Assembly (NCBI GenBank): GCA_021827255.1
Contig: JAKAWO010000043.1
Span: 1-13,905, forward strand
Direction of reading: 5' to 3'
Source: Acidobacteriota bacterium
GTDB lineage: Bacteria; Acidobacteriota; Terriglobia; UBA7540
DNA length: 13,905 nt
Shown: in pieces, positions 1 to 7,217 of the stretch
How the letters are laid out: each line of letters opens with the position of its first letter
How positions within the stretch are numbered: position 1 is the stretch's first letter
Program-made: the position numbers and the translations under genes
Notes under the pieces: generated by a model
What the model saw: the letters and a program-made list of their open reading frames with translations, nothing else
Databases searched by the model: none
Told to the model about the DNA's origin: nothing

Positions 1-251
1 CCGATCTTCGGCGGACGGGAGCGCAGGTTGCCGGTCCCGTGCCGTTGCCGACGGTGATCAACAAATACTGTGTCCTTCGATCGCCGCACTCGGACAAGAA
101 ATCGCGCGAACAGTTTGAGATTCGAACGCATAAACGCCTGGTGGATATTCTGGAGCCGAACGCGCAAACGATTGACGCCCTGACCAAGCTGGACTTGCCG
201 GCGGGCGTGGATATTGAGATTAAGGCTTTTGGGAAGGAGCATGCGAAGTAA
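1..251 (+). CDS. rpsJ: 30S ribosomal protein S10 (5' end outside window)
   Basis: S10 is a small-subunit head protein and also the NusB partner in transcription antitermination. The reading frame is open from the first bases of the window, so the true start lies upstream. About 82 residues are visible, matching roughly residue 22 to the end of a usual 103-residue S10. Recognisable blocks are [15 protein letters not shown], the loop region, then [19 protein letters not shown] and the closing [10 protein letters not shown]. The GTG at 39 encodes an internal valine within the conserved GPVPLPT segment and is not a start. S10 is the first gene of the S10 block in most bacteria, which agrees with rplC following. 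Identity is certain; only the amino end is missing. Confidence 0.97.
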   Translation, partial: DLRRTGAQVAGPVPLPTVINKYCVLRSPHSDKKSREQFEIRTHKRLVDILEPNAQTIDALTKLDLPAGVDIEIKAFGKEHAK

Positions 252-296
252 AGCCCCAGCGCGCGGCAGCTCGAAGGCGCCGCGGGCAGGGTGGGA

Positions 297-953
297 ATGA
301 ATTGGAATCCAATGCTCAGCGCAATCTTGGGCAAGAAAATCGGGATGACGCAGGTTTTCAGAGACAACGGCGACGTGGTTCCGGTGACCGTCCTCAAGGC
401 GGGACCCTGCATTGTGATCCACAGGAAGACCACGCAAAGGGACGGATATGAAGCCGCTCAGCTCGGTTTGGTAGAGCTTCCGGGACCCAGGCGTTTGAGC
501 AAGGCGATGGAAGGCCACTTCAAGAAGGCCGGAGCCAACCCGGTTCGGTTTCTTCGTGAAGTTCGTCTTGCGGATGGCAACACGGAGGTTAAAGTCGGCG
601 ACAAGGTGCTGGCCGACATCTTCAAGGTCGAGGAACGGGTGGATGTCATCGGCACCTCGAAGGGGCGCGGCTTCGCCGGTTTCCACAAGCGACACCACTT
701 CGGCGGCGGCGGAGGATCGCATGGGTCAATGTTTCATCGAGCTCCAGGGTCCATCGGCGCGTCGGCGTTTCCGTCGCGCGTGCTGAAAGGCATGCGCGCG
801 GCCGGTCACATGGGCACGGATCGGGTGACGGTCCGCAACCTCAAGGTAGTCCAAGTGCTGCCGGAAGAGAATGCTCTGCTGGTGGAGGGCGCGGTCCCCG
901 GCTCGGACGGCGGGTACGTGGTGGTGCGCAAGGCGCGCGCGCCGCACAAGTAG
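297..953 (+). CDS. rplC: 50S ribosomal protein L3
   Basis: L3 is an early-assembly large-subunit protein that binds 23S rRNA and sends an extended loop toward the peptidyl-transferase centre. The sequence shows the amino-terminal hallmark [12 protein letters not shown], the glycine/histidine-rich loop [20 protein letters not shown], and the block [24 protein letters not shown] followed in the same frame by [12 protein letters not shown]. The start is ambiguous between GTG 291, ATG 297 and ATG 312. I chose 297 because AGGG at 288-291 lies five bases upstream. Homology alone would favour 312 (MLSAILGKK), which gives 213 rather than 218 residues. The gene lies 45 bases after rpsJ and is followed by rplD. 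Confidence 0.96.
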   Translation: MNWNPMLSAILGKKIGMTQVFRDNGDVVPVTVLKAGPCIVIHRKTTQRDGYEAAQLGLVELPGPRRLSKAMEGHFKKAGANPVRFLREVRLADGNTEVKVGDKVLADIFKVEERVDVIGTSKGRGFAGFHKRHHFGGGGGSHGSMFHRAPGSIGASAFPSRVLKGMRAAGHMGTDRVTVRNLKVVQVLPEENALLVEGAVPGSDGGYVVVRKARAPHK

Positions 954-996
954 CGGCCGGGAGCCAGACGTCAGGAATCAGAAAAAGAGAACGGAC

Positions 997-1620
997 ATGG
1001 CAACGATTGAAGTCAAAAATCTCGACGGGCAAAAGGTGAAGGATCTGGACTTGGCCGACGAAGTGTTCGCCGTCAAGCCCAATCCGAGCCTCCTGTGGGA
1101 GGCGACCAAGGCTTATCAGGCGGGTCGGCGCCGCGGAACGCACTCGACGAAAAGCCGGGGTGAAGTTTCCGGGGGCGGCAAGAAGCCCTGGCGGCAGAAG
1201 GGAACGGGCCGCGCGCGGGCGGGCAGTATCCGGAGCTCGCTCTGGCGCCACGGCTCAATCGCGCACGGGCCGAAGCCGCGCGATTATGCCATCCGGCTGC
1301 CGAAGAAGGTTTTGGCGGGCGCGCTGCGTTCGGCTCTGGCGGCCAAATACCAGGAAAACAAGCTCACGGTGGTGGATCAATGGAGCCTGGAGGATCCGAA
1401 AACCAAGGCTTTCGCCCTGGCCCTGAGCAGGCTCGGGGTTCAGCCCAAGATTCTGATCGTGAATGACCGGGCCAATCGGAATCTGGAATTGTCTTCGCGG
1501 AACCTGGCAGGTTGCCAGTTGGTGCGGCACCACCGGCTGCACGCCTACGATATTCTGAGTCATGACCAGCTTTTGATTTGCGAGCCGGCCCTGATCCGCC
1601 TGCAGGAGTCGCTGCGATGA
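997..1620 (+). CDS. rplD: 50S ribosomal protein L4
   Basis: L4 binds 23S rRNA. Its long loop lines the peptide exit tunnel, and in E. coli free L4 represses the S10 operon by transcription and translation control. The conserved loop is visible as GGGKKPWRQKGTGRARAGS followed by IRSSLWRHGS, GPKPRDY and LPKKVLAGALRSALAAK. The product is 207 residues, close to the family norm. An open frame extends upstream into rplC, but ATG 997 gives the proper amino end (MATIEVKNLDG). The purine run AAAAAGAGAACGGA just before it serves as a modest ribosome binding site. Its stop overlaps the rplW start as ATGA, implying coupled translation. Confidence 0.97.
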   Translation: MATIEVKNLDGQKVKDLDLADEVFAVKPNPSLLWEATKAYQAGRRRGTHSTKSRGEVSGGGKKPWRQKGTGRARAGSIRSSLWRHGSIAHGPKPRDYAIRLPKKVLAGALRSALAAKYQENKLTVVDQWSLEDPKTKAFALALSRLGVQPKILIVNDRANRNLELSSRNLAGCQLVRHHRLHAYDILSHDQLLICEPALIRLQESLR

Positions 1621-1922
1621 CGAGGAATCCATACCAGATCTTGCGGCGCCCGATCGTCACGGAAAAGAGCATGGACGCCAAAGAGCGAGCGCGGACGCTT
1701 TGTTTCCGGGTGGATCTCCGCGCCACGAAGATCGAAATCAAAGAGGCGGTCGAAGAGGTGTTTAAGGACCTGCACGGCAAGATCGAATCCGTTCACACGG
1801 CGACGTTGCTTGGCAAAGTTCGAAGGCGGGGCGCCCGATTCGGCAAACGCCCGGATTGGAAGAAGGCTTACGTGAAGGTCAAGGCGGGGGCGAAGCTCCC
1901 AGAATACGTCGAACCGGCATAG
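1617..1922 (+). CDS. rplW: 50S ribosomal protein L23
   Basis: L23 sits at the exit of the peptide tunnel, where trigger factor and the signal recognition particle dock. The 101-residue product has the family signature RRPIVTEKSMD near the start. Glu16 in that motif is the likely equivalent of the E. coli glutamate that contacts trigger factor. The central helix IEIKEAVEEVF and the basic GKVRRRGARFGKRPDWKKAYV loop follow, ending in a strand VKVKAGAKL. ATG 1617 overlaps the rplD stop (ATGA). AGGAG at 1604-1608 is eight bases upstream and settles the start over an earlier in-frame ATG at 1578. Confidence 0.96.
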   Translation: MTRNPYQILRRPIVTEKSMDAKERARTLCFRVDLRATKIEIKEAVEEVFKDLHGKIESVHTATLLGKVRRRGARFGKRPDWKKAYVKVKAGAKLPEYVEPA

Positions 1923-1952
1923 CGACGGCGAGCTTCGCGGCGGGAAGAAACG

Positions 1953-2780
1953 ATGGGTATCAAGACCTACCAACCCTACACGGAAACGCGCCGGTTTCAG
2001 ACGGGGCTGACGTTTGAAGAGCTGACGTCTTCGAAACCGTACAAGCCGTTGCTGGAGCCCAAGACACGGATCTCAGGGCGAAATAATCTGGGTCAGCTTA
2101 CGATCTGGCACCGCGGAGGGGGGCACAAGCGGCATTATCGGGTGATTGATTTCCGGAGGGAGAAGTTCGGCATCCCGGCGCGCGTCCGGACGATTGAATA
2201 CGACCCCAACCGCTCGGCCTTTATCTCTCTCGTGAGTTATGCCGACGGGGATAAGCGCTACATCCTCTGCCCGCAGGGGCTGAAGGTAGGCGACACGGTG
2301 GTGTCCGGCCCCGAGGCCGATATTATGGTGGGCAACGCCCTCCCCTTGAAGAACGTTCCGGTCGGCACCCTGATCCATAATCTGGAGCTGCGACCCGGCC
2401 GGGGAGGCCAACTGGTGCGAAGCGCTGGCGGAAGCGCTCAGCTACTGGCCAAAGAAGGAGATTACGCGCAGGTCCGCCTGCCTTCGGGCGAGGTTCGGCG
2501 GCTCCACGTGGGTTGCATGGCGACCATCGGCCAGATCGGCAATCTCGATCATGAAAACGTTTCGATGGGCAAGGCGGGGCGAAAGCGCTGGATGGGCATC
2601 CGGCCCACCAACCGTGGCGTCTCGATGAATCCGGTGGACCATCCGCACGGCGGCGGCGAGGGAAAGACCTCGGGCGGCCGTCATCCGGTTACGCCCTGGG
2701 GTCAGCCTACTCGAGGTTACAAGACGCGGCACAACCGGCGGACGGATGCGTTCATCGTCAAGCGCCGGGAGAAGAAGTAA
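1953..2780 (+). CDS. rplB: 50S ribosomal protein L2
   Basis: L2 is a primary 23S rRNA binder needed for subunit association and close to the peptidyl-transferase centre. The protein is 275 residues, the standard length. The amino-terminal part contains [20 protein letters not shown], the middle has the OB-fold segment ending in [15 protein letters not shown], and the SH3-like domain has the strand [19 protein letters not shown]. The carboxyl end holds the signature [20 protein letters not shown]. His230 in that signature corresponds to the histidine (E. coli His229) implicated in peptidyl-transferase function. GGGAAG at 1942-1947 precedes ATG 1953 and is the ribosome binding site. Confidence 0.98.
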   Translation: MGIKTYQPYTETRRFQTGLTFEELTSSKPYKPLLEPKTRISGRNNLGQLTIWHRGGGHKRHYRVIDFRREKFGIPARVRTIEYDPNRSAFISLVSYADGDKRYILCPQGLKVGDTVVSGPEADIMVGNALPLKNVPVGTLIHNLELRPGRGGQLVRSAGGSAQLLAKEGDYAQVRLPSGEVRRLHVGCMATIGQIGNLDHENVSMGKAGRKRWMGIRPTNRGVSMNPVDHPHGGGEGKTSGGRHPVTPWGQPTRGYKTRHNRRTDAFIVKRREKK

Positions 2781-2791
2781 GGGAGGATACG

Positions 2792-3139
2792 TTGGGCAGG
2801 TCGCTTAAAAAGGGCCCCTTTGTGGATGTCCACTTGATGAAGAAGGTCGAGCTGCTCAACCGGCGGTTTGAGAAGAAAGTGGTCAAGACCTGGTCGCGGC
2901 GCTCCACCATCGTCCCAGAAATGGTGGGACACACGATTGCGGTTCACAACGGGAAGAAATTTATCCCCGTCTATGTCACCGAAAACATGGTGGGCCACAA
3001 GCTGGGGGAATTTTCTCCAACCCGGACATTCAAGGGACACAGCGTCAAGGTGGCGGCGGAAAGAGCCGCCGCGGCGGCGCCTCCGGCAGGAGTCGTCGCG
3101 CCGAAACCGGCGGCGCCGGCGGCCGGAACGGCCAGCTAA
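2792..3139 (+). CDS. rpsS: 30S ribosomal protein S19 with Ala/Pro tail
   Basis: S19 lies in the head of the small subunit with S13, near the A-site tRNA and the bridge to the large subunit. The core is canonical: [39 protein letters not shown], and [16 protein letters not shown]. The start is TTG 2792 with a strong GGGAGG six bases upstream (2781-2785 region), and no alternative ATG fits the conserved amino end. The product has 115 residues against about 92 usually. The surplus, residues 88-115, is a low-complexity run of Ala, Pro and Gly ([15 protein letters not shown] and AAPAAGTAS). The tail has no recognisable domain. It continues in frame with no sign of a frameshift. Confidence 0.96.
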   Translation: MGRSLKKGPFVDVHLMKKVELLNRRFEKKVVKTWSRRSTIVPEMVGHTIAVHNGKKFIPVYVTENMVGHKLGEFSPTRTFKGHSVKVAAERAAAAAPPAGVVAPKPAAPAAGTAS

Positions 3140-3169
3140 GTCCTGGCCTCGGGGTGAGTGGGGCGCGAT

Positions 3170-3520
3170 ATGGCGGAAGCGAGAGCGACAGCAAAGTACA
3201 TTCGAGTTTCGCCGCAGAAGGCGCGGCTGGTCGTGGACCTGATCCGCGGACAAAGGGTCGGCGACGCCATGAACACCCTTCGCTTCACGAAAAAGCGCGT
3301 GGCAGAGGAAGTGATGAGCGTGCTTCATGCCGCCATTAGCAACGCCGAGCAGAAATCGGAAGCGTTGGACGTGGAGGAACTGGTGGTCTCAAAGGCCTAT
3401 GTGAACGAAGGGCCGCGAGCGAAGCGCATTCGTCCCGCGCCGCAGGGCCGGGCCTATCGCTATCAGCGCCGCATGAGCCACATCACGCTGATCGTCAGCA
3501 CGCCGGAAGGCGGGGCCTGA
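3170..3520 (+). CDS. rplV: 50S ribosomal protein L22
   Basis: L22 contacts all 23S rRNA domains, and its extended hairpin lines the exit tunnel beside L4; that hairpin is a site of macrolide-resistance changes in other bacteria. Visible signatures are [33 protein letters not shown], and the tunnel hairpin [20 protein letters not shown] with the closing [11 protein letters not shown] take ATG 3170, giving 116 residues ([11 protein letters not shown]), because GGGG at 3160-3163 lies six bases upstream. GTG 3158 would add only MGRD. The gene sits 30 bases after rpsS and before rpsC, the conserved order. Confidence 0.97.
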   Translation: MAEARATAKYIRVSPQKARLVVDLIRGQRVGDAMNTLRFTKKRVAEEVMSVLHAAISNAEQKSEALDVEELVVSKAYVNEGPRAKRIRPAPQGRAYRYQRRMSHITLIVSTPEGGA

Positions 3521-3551
3521 TCTTTTAGGAGGACGGTTAAGGAGGCGCGCG

Positions 3552-4223
3552 TTGGGACAGAAAGTCCATCCCTATGGTTTCCGTTTGGGCTACAACAAGA
3601 CCTGGAAATCGCGATGGTTTGCGAAGAAGGGTTATGCGGACCTGCTTCACGAGGATCTGAAGCTCAAGCGGCAGCTCAAAGACCAACTCAAGAGCGCCGG
3701 AGTTGCCTCCATCGAGGTCGAGCGTCCGGGCAACAAGCTCAAGATTTCGATTTTCACGGCGCGGCCAGGAATCATCATCGGCCGAAAAGGAGCGGAGATT
3801 GACCGCCTTCGGCAGGACATCCAGCACCGGACGGGGCGCGAGGTGCTGCCCATTAACATCCAGGAAGTCCATCGGCCGGAGCTGAATGCGCAACTGGTCG
3901 CGGAGTCGGTCGCCTTGCAACTTGAAAAGCGAGTGGCCTTTCGCCGCGCGATGCGCAAGGCGGTGGATTCCGCTCTGAGGTTCGGGTGCAAGGGCATTAA
4001 GGTGAGGGTTGGCGGGCGGTTGAACGGGGCGGAGATCGCGCGCTCCGAATGGTATCTCCAAGGGCGGCTTCCTTTGCACACGTTGCGGGCGGATATTGAT
4101 TACGGTCTGGCCGAAGCAATGACGACTTACGGCGTCATCGGCGTGAAGTGCTGGATCTACAACGGCGAAATTTTGCAGGAGAAGCGGCGGCCAGAACTGG
4201 CGGCGGCGGAAACTGCGGCCTAG
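3552..4223 (+). CDS. rpsC: 30S ribosomal protein S3
   Basis: S3 forms part of the mRNA entry tunnel of the small subunit and helps unwind mRNA. The 223-residue product starts with the invariant [13 protein letters not shown]. It carries a type-2 KH domain with the GRKG loop at residues 77-80 ([11 protein letters not shown]), and a carboxyl-terminal S3 domain with [17 protein letters not shown] and [13 protein letters not shown]. Translation begins at TTG 3552, six bases after AAGGAGG (3539-3545); a second AGGAGG lies further upstream at 3527-3532. The last residues form a short Ala/Glu tail. rplV precedes it by 31 bases and rplP follows. Confidence 0.98.
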   Translation: MGQKVHPYGFRLGYNKTWKSRWFAKKGYADLLHEDLKLKRQLKDQLKSAGVASIEVERPGNKLKISIFTARPGIIIGRKGAEIDRLRQDIQHRTGREVLPINIQEVHRPELNAQLVAESVALQLEKRVAFRRAMRKAVDSALRFGCKGIKVRVGGRLNGAEIARSEWYLQGRLPLHTLRADIDYGLAEAMTTYGVIGVKCWIYNGEILQEKRRPELAAAETAA

Positions 4224-4240
4224 GGCGGAGACCCTGTTCC

Positions 4241-4669
4241 ATGTGGATGCCGAGCAAAGTGAAGTTTCGGAAGCAACAGCGAGGGCGCATGCGCGGTAAA
4301 GCCTGGCGCGGTTCAGCTCTCTCCTTTGGTGATTACGGCCTGAAGGCGCTCAAGCCCGGCTGGATTACCGACCGGCAGATTGAAGCCTGCCGGATTGCCA
4401 TGACGCGCTGTATCAAGCGCGGCGGAAAGCCCCCCTTCATCCGCATCTTTCCGGATAAGCCGGTGACCAAGAAGCCGGCGGAAACACGCATGGGCAAGGG
4501 CAAAGGAGCGCCAGAATTCTGGGTGGCTGTGGTCAAGCCAGGGCGGATTCTCTTTGAGCTGGAGGGGGTGACAGAAGCCGAAGCGCGAGAGGCGCTCCGC
4601 CTGGCCAGCCATAAGCTGGCGATTCCGACCCGATTCGTCTCGCGCGGAGTGGAAGCGCCAGGAGCTTAA
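4241..4669 (+). CDS. rplP: 50S ribosomal protein L16
   Basis: L16 organises the tRNA-binding sites of the large subunit and is a late-assembly protein needed for full peptidyl-transferase activity. The 142-residue product has the usual opening ([19 protein letters not shown]), the strand-helix region [20 protein letters not shown], the loop [20 protein letters not shown] and the [20 protein letters not shown] segment. An open frame continues upstream into rpsC, but ATG 4241 fits the family start. GGAG at 4227-4230 is ten bases before it. ATG 4247 is a near alternative. The gene ends three bases before rpmC, so the pair is probably translated together. Confidence 0.97.
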   Translation: MWMPSKVKFRKQQRGRMRGKAWRGSALSFGDYGLKALKPGWITDRQIEACRIAMTRCIKRGGKPPFIRIFPDKPVTKKPAETRMGKGKGAPEFWVAVVKPGRILFELEGVTEAEAREALRLASHKLAIPTRFVSRGVEAPGA

Positions 4670-4672
4670 GGA

Positions 4673-4909
4673 ATGCCTGCCAAGCTCGAGAAGGACAAGA
4701 AATGGAAGTGGCCTGCCGAAAAGATGCGGGAATGGACCGATGAAGAACTCTCCGCCGCCCGCACCGATTTTTCGGAACGGCTGCTACGGCTGCGCTTCCA
4801 GTACGCCGGCGGACAGACGGACGTTCTCGTCGTCATGCGGCAACTGAGAAAAGGGATCGCTCGCGTCAAGACCGTCGAGCGGGAGCGCGGGAAAGCCGCG
4901 AACCGCTGA
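4673..4909 (+). CDS. rpmC: 50S ribosomal protein L29
   Basis: L29 is a small two-helix protein beside L23 at the tunnel exit. The core is recognisable as MREWTDEELSAARTDFSERL then LRLRFQYAGGQTDVLVVMR and QLRKGIARVKTVERER. The product has 78 residues because of a 17-residue amino-terminal addition (MPAKLEKDKKWKWPAEK) that most L29 proteins lack. The upstream ATG 4673 is supported by AGGAG at 4660-4664, eight bases ahead. The internal ATG 4724, which would give a conventional length, has no good ribosome binding site. Context is the standard L16-L29-S17 order. Confidence 0.93.
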   Translation: MPAKLEKDKKWKWPAEKMREWTDEELSAARTDFSERLLRLRFQYAGGQTDVLVVMRQLRKGIARVKTVERERGKAANR

Positions 4910-4950
4910 CTATCGCCATGAGCCTTGGGAGGGAATGAGGTCGAGCCACA

Positions 4951-5232
4951 ATGGAGAAGCGACGCCAGGAAAAAATCGGCCAGGTCACCAGCAATAAAAT
5001 GCAGAAAACGGTCGTGGTGACCGTCGAGCGCCAATTTAGGGATCCACTCTATAAAAAAGTCGTTCGAAGATCGAAGAATTTCCTGGCTCACGATGAAAAG
5101 GGGGAGTGTCGAGTGGGCGATTGGGTTTGGATTCAGGAGACCCGGCCGCTGAGCGCCCTCAAGCGGTGGCGGGTGGTGGAAATTGTCTCTAAAGCCGCTC
5201 CGGCGGCCCCGGTTGCGGAGGACATCCGATGA
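4951..5232 (+). CDS. rpsQ: 30S ribosomal protein S17
   Basis: S17 is an OB-fold protein that binds 16S rRNA early in small-subunit assembly. The 93-residue product shows the family blocks [40 protein letters not shown] and [20 protein letters not shown]. It ends in a short Ala/Pro stretch ([13 protein letters not shown]) beyond the fold. ATG 4951 is preceded by GAGG at 4937-4940, ten bases upstream. A stronger GGGAGGG (4928-4934) sits too far away and abuts an out-of-frame ATG. The stop overlaps the rplN start as ATGA, so L14 translation is probably coupled to it. Confidence 0.97.
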   Translation: MEKRRQEKIGQVTSNKMQKTVVVTVERQFRDPLYKKVVRRSKNFLAHDEKGECRVGDWVWIQETRPLSALKRWRVVEIVSKAAPAAPVAEDIR

Positions 5233-5597
5233 TCGGAATGCGAACCATTCTGCAGGTGGCGGACAACTCCGGCGCCCGCCGGCTCTCCTGCATCCTTCCG
5301 TTGGGCGGCGACGTAGGGCTCCAGGCGGGCCTCGGAGATGTGGTCACGGCTTCGGTGAAGGAAGCCACCCCGGAAAGCCCCATCCCCAAAGGCAAAGTCG
5401 TCAAGGCGGTGATCGTCCGCATGAGGAAAGAACAGCGCCGCCGGGACGGCAGTTACATTCGCTTCGATCAGAACGCGGCGGTGCTGATTAACGATACGGG
5501 CGAGCCGGTGGGAACGCGCGTCTTCGGACCCGTGGCCCGTGAGTTGCGCGAGAAGAAGTTCCTCAAGATCGTCTCTCTGGCTCCGGAGGTCCTTTAA
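5229..5597 (+). CDS. rplN: 50S ribosomal protein L14
   Basis: L14 is a beta-barrel protein on the interface face of the large subunit. It forms a bridge to 16S rRNA and is the docking site for the silencing factor RsfS. At 122 residues it is exactly the normal length. Conserved segments are [54 protein letters not shown] and [25 protein letters not shown] at 5217-5221, inside rpsQ, lies seven bases before ATG 5229. The gene overlaps rpsQ by four bases and rplX by one (TAATG). Confidence 0.98.
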   Translation: MIGMRTILQVADNSGARRLSCILPLGGDVGLQAGLGDVVTASVKEATPESPIPKGKVVKAVIVRMRKEQRRRDGSYIRFDQNAAVLINDTGEPVGTRVFGPVARELREKKFLKIVSLAPEVL

Positions 5598-5932
5598 TGG
5601 GTCGGGGACTGGATATCCGGAAGGCCGATCAGGTGCAGGTTACGGCCGGGCGGGACCGTGGCAAGACGGGGCGGGTTCTGGAAGTGGACCCTCGCCGGCG
5701 CGTGGTTTACGTCGAACACGTGAACGTCATTAAGCGCCATACGAGGCCGAATCCGGCAAAGCAGATCCGGGGTGGTATCCTGGACAAAGAAGGTCCCATT
5801 CACGTCTCGAACGTGGCGCTGGTATGCAGTGAGTGTGGGCCGACGCGGGTTCGTCATCAGCGCAAAGCCGGGGGAGAAAAGGGGACTAAGGTCAGACAGT
5901 GCGCCAAGTGCGGGAAAGTCTTGGATGTTTAG
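5597..5932 (+). CDS. rplX: 50S ribosomal protein L24, four-cysteine form
   Basis: L24 is an assembly initiator that binds the 5' part of 23S rRNA. The 111-residue product has the KOW motif (KADQVQVTAGRDRGKTGRVL), then VVYVEHVNVIKRHTRPNP and the conserved GGILDKEGPIHVSNVALV. The carboxyl part carries two CxxC pairs, Cys77/Cys80 (CSEC) and Cys102/Cys105 (CAKC). These look like a small zinc ribbon; zinc binding is inferred from the pattern. The E. coli protein lacks the full set. GGAGGT at 5585-5590 is six bases before ATG 5597. A perfect hairpin follows in the gap before rplE. Confidence 0.97.
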   Translation: MGRGLDIRKADQVQVTAGRDRGKTGRVLEVDPRRRVVYVEHVNVIKRHTRPNPAKQIRGGILDKEGPIHVSNVALVCSECGPTRVRHQRKAGGEKGTKVRQCAKCGKVLDV

Positions 5933-5948
5933 CGGGTTCTCGACCCGC
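5932..5948 (+). promoter_or_regulatory. hairpin in rplX-rplE junction
   Basis: GCGGGT (5932-5937) and ACCCGC (5943-5948) are perfect complements separated by the five-base loop TCTCG. The structure begins at the last base of the rplX stop codon and ends a few bases before the AGGA and CAGGAG elements that serve rplE. There is no T tract, so it is not a terminator. Its place matches where S8 represses spc-operon mRNA in E. coli, but the bulged S8-binding core is not evident. A regulatory role is only inferred. Confidence 0.4.
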
Positions 5949-5965
5949 GCAGGAAACAGGAGCGT

Positions 5966-6559
5966 ATGCCGCCCAGGATAAAAGAACGGTACAAGAGCGA
6001 AGTTGTTCCATCGCTGCAAAAGGAGTTTGGATACCCGAACACCATGGCGGTGCCGAAGCTCCATAAGATTGTGGTGAACATGGGGATAGGCGAAGCCATC
6101 CAAAACGCCAAGCTTCTCGAGGCGGCGACCCGAGAGCTGGCCCAGATCACCGGCCAGAAACCCGTGATTACGCGCGCCCGGAAGTCCATCGCCAACTTCA
6201 AGTTGCGGAAGAATGTTCCCATCGGCGCCATGGTCACGCTGCGGGGTGAGCGCATGTACGAGTTTTTCGACCGCCTGGTCAACGTCGCGCTGCCCCGAGT
6301 CCGTGATTTTCGAGGCCTCTCCGCGCGGGCTTTTGATGGACGCGGCAGTTACACGCTTGGCCTTCACGATCAACTGGTCTTTCCGGAAGTGGACTATTCC
6401 AAGGTCGAAAAAATGAAGGGTATGAACATTTCGATTGTGACGGACGCGCGTACGGACGCTGAGGCTTTGGCGCTGTTGCGCCAACTGGGGATGCCTTTCC
6501 GGCCGGATGCGCAGCGCCGCCCCGCTCAGGCTGAGCCGGGCGAAAGGTCAGGAGGATAA
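5966..6559 (+). CDS. rplE: 50S ribosomal protein L5
   Basis: L5 binds 5S rRNA with L18 and forms part of the central protuberance, touching P-site tRNA. Signatures present are [56 protein letters not shown] and [20 protein letters not shown] followed by the QLVFPEVDY segment. At 197 residues it is longer than the usual 179-187. The surplus is a disordered-looking tail after the final conserved helix (residues about 180-197, [12 protein letters not shown]). ATG 5966 is preceded by AGGAG at 5958-5962, three bases away, plus AGGA at 5951-5954. The upstream hairpin could affect access to these sites. Confidence 0.97.
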   Translation: MPPRIKERYKSEVVPSLQKEFGYPNTMAVPKLHKIVVNMGIGEAIQNAKLLEAATRELAQITGQKPVITRARKSIANFKLRKNVPIGAMVTLRGERMYEFFDRLVNVALPRVRDFRGLSARAFDGRGSYTLGLHDQLVFPEVDYSKVEKMKGMNISIVTDARTDAEALALLRQLGMPFRPDAQRRPAQAEPGERSGG

Positions 6560-6562
6560 TCG

Positions 6563-6748
6563 GTGGCTCGCACCTCACAGATGGCCAAGTTGGTCCGGAA
6601 GCCTAAATTCAAGATCCGCCACCGGAATCGCTGCCGGATCTGCGGGAGGCCGCGCGGTTATCTCCGGAAGTTCCAGATGTGCCGGCTATGCTTCCGGCAA
6701 CTGGCGCTCCGAGGCGATATCCCGGGCGTGATTAAATCGAGTTGGTAG
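6563..6748 (+). CDS. rpsN: 30S ribosomal protein S14, zinc-binding short form
   Basis: S14 sits in the head of the small subunit and is added late. This is the 61-residue zinc-type S14 (often called rpsZ or rpsN1). It has Cys24/Cys27 (CRIC) and Cys40/Cys43 (CRLC), then [18 protein letters not shown] at the end, which is the standard signature. The start is GTG 6563, giving [14 protein letters not shown], seven bases after AGGAGG (6550-6555). The gene follows rplE after three bases and precedes a 55-base gap before rpsH. The long zinc-free paralogue, if present, would be elsewhere in the genome. Confidence 0.97.
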   Translation: MARTSQMAKLVRKPKFKIRHRNRCRICGRPRGYLRKFQMCRLCFRQLALRGDIPGVIKSSW

Positions 6749-6752
6749 CACA

Positions 6753-6782
6753 GGAGCGGGCTGACTCCCTGGACGCCGCTCC
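6753..6782 (+). promoter_or_regulatory. 7-bp hairpin upstream of rpsH
   Basis: GGAGCGG (6753-6759) and CCGCTCC (6776-6782) are perfect complements with a 16-base loop. They fill most of the gap between rpsN and rpsH. The stem is followed by ATTTTC, which is too short a T run for a convincing terminator, and the operon clearly continues. The stem lies 11 bases before the GAGGAG that serves rpsH. It could be an mRNA control element or a processing site; that role is inferred from position only. Confidence 0.4.
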
Positions 6783-6803
6783 ATTTTCGGTTTGAGGAGT
6801 TCT

Positions 6804-7205
6804 ATGTCAGCGGTAACCGATCCGATCGCCGATATGCTGACGCGGGTGCGAAACGGCATCCGGGCCCGCCAACAACGTGTCGAAATGCCGTCCTCCAAGC
6901 TCAAGACGGAGATTGCCCGGATCTTGAAGGAAGAAGGTTATGTCAGTAACTACAAGGTGGGTGACGAAGGCAAACGAAAGGTTTTGAGGGTTTTTCTTCG
7001 ATACGACACAACCGGGAGGAGTAGCATCACGCGAATTGACAGGGTTTCAAAGCCGGGACGCCGCGTTTATGTGAGTGCGCGCGAGGTTCCCAGGGTGCTG
7101 GGCGGCCTCGGGGTGAACATTCTTACCACCCCCAAGGGAGTCATGACCGGCAAGGCCGCTCGGAAGGCGGGGGTCGGCGGCGAAGTCCTTTGCAACGTCG
7201 AGTAG
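6804..7205 (+). CDS. rpsH: 30S ribosomal protein S8
   Basis: S8 is a primary binder of the central domain of 16S rRNA, and in E. coli the repressor of the spc operon. The 133-residue product shows TDPIADMLTRVRNGIRARQ, the MPSSKLKTEIARILKEEGYV region, SKPGRRVYVSAREVPRVLGG and the hallmark end GVNILTTPKGVMTGKAARK followed by GVGGEVLCNVE. ATG 6804 is supported by GAGGAG (6794-6799) five bases upstream. An in-frame TTG at 6792 would place the start over the ribosome binding site and is unlikely. Confidence 0.97.
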   Translation: MSAVTDPIADMLTRVRNGIRARQQRVEMPSSKLKTEIARILKEEGYVSNYKVGDEGKRKVLRVFLRYDTTGRSSITRIDRVSKPGRRVYVSAREVPRVLGGLGVNILTTPKGVMTGKAARKAGVGGEVLCNVE

Positions 7206-7217
7206 GGAAGCAAGCGA

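Noticed and set aside
2717..3328. A 203-codon minus-strand frame opposite rplB end, rpsS and rplV
   Set aside because: Arg/His-rich shadow translation with no family resemblance; the plus-strand genes explain the region.
4935..4997. Short frame starting ATG 4935 right after GGGAGGG, overlapping rpsQ out of frame
   Set aside because: The binding site is only about one base from the ATG, the 20-codon product matches nothing, and rpsQ at 4951 is clear.
5594..6484. A 296-codon open frame on the minus strand opposite rplX and rplE
   Set aside because: It lies wholly antisense to two unmistakable ribosomal-protein genes, has no recognisable domain, and such frames are common opposite GC-rich coding DNA.
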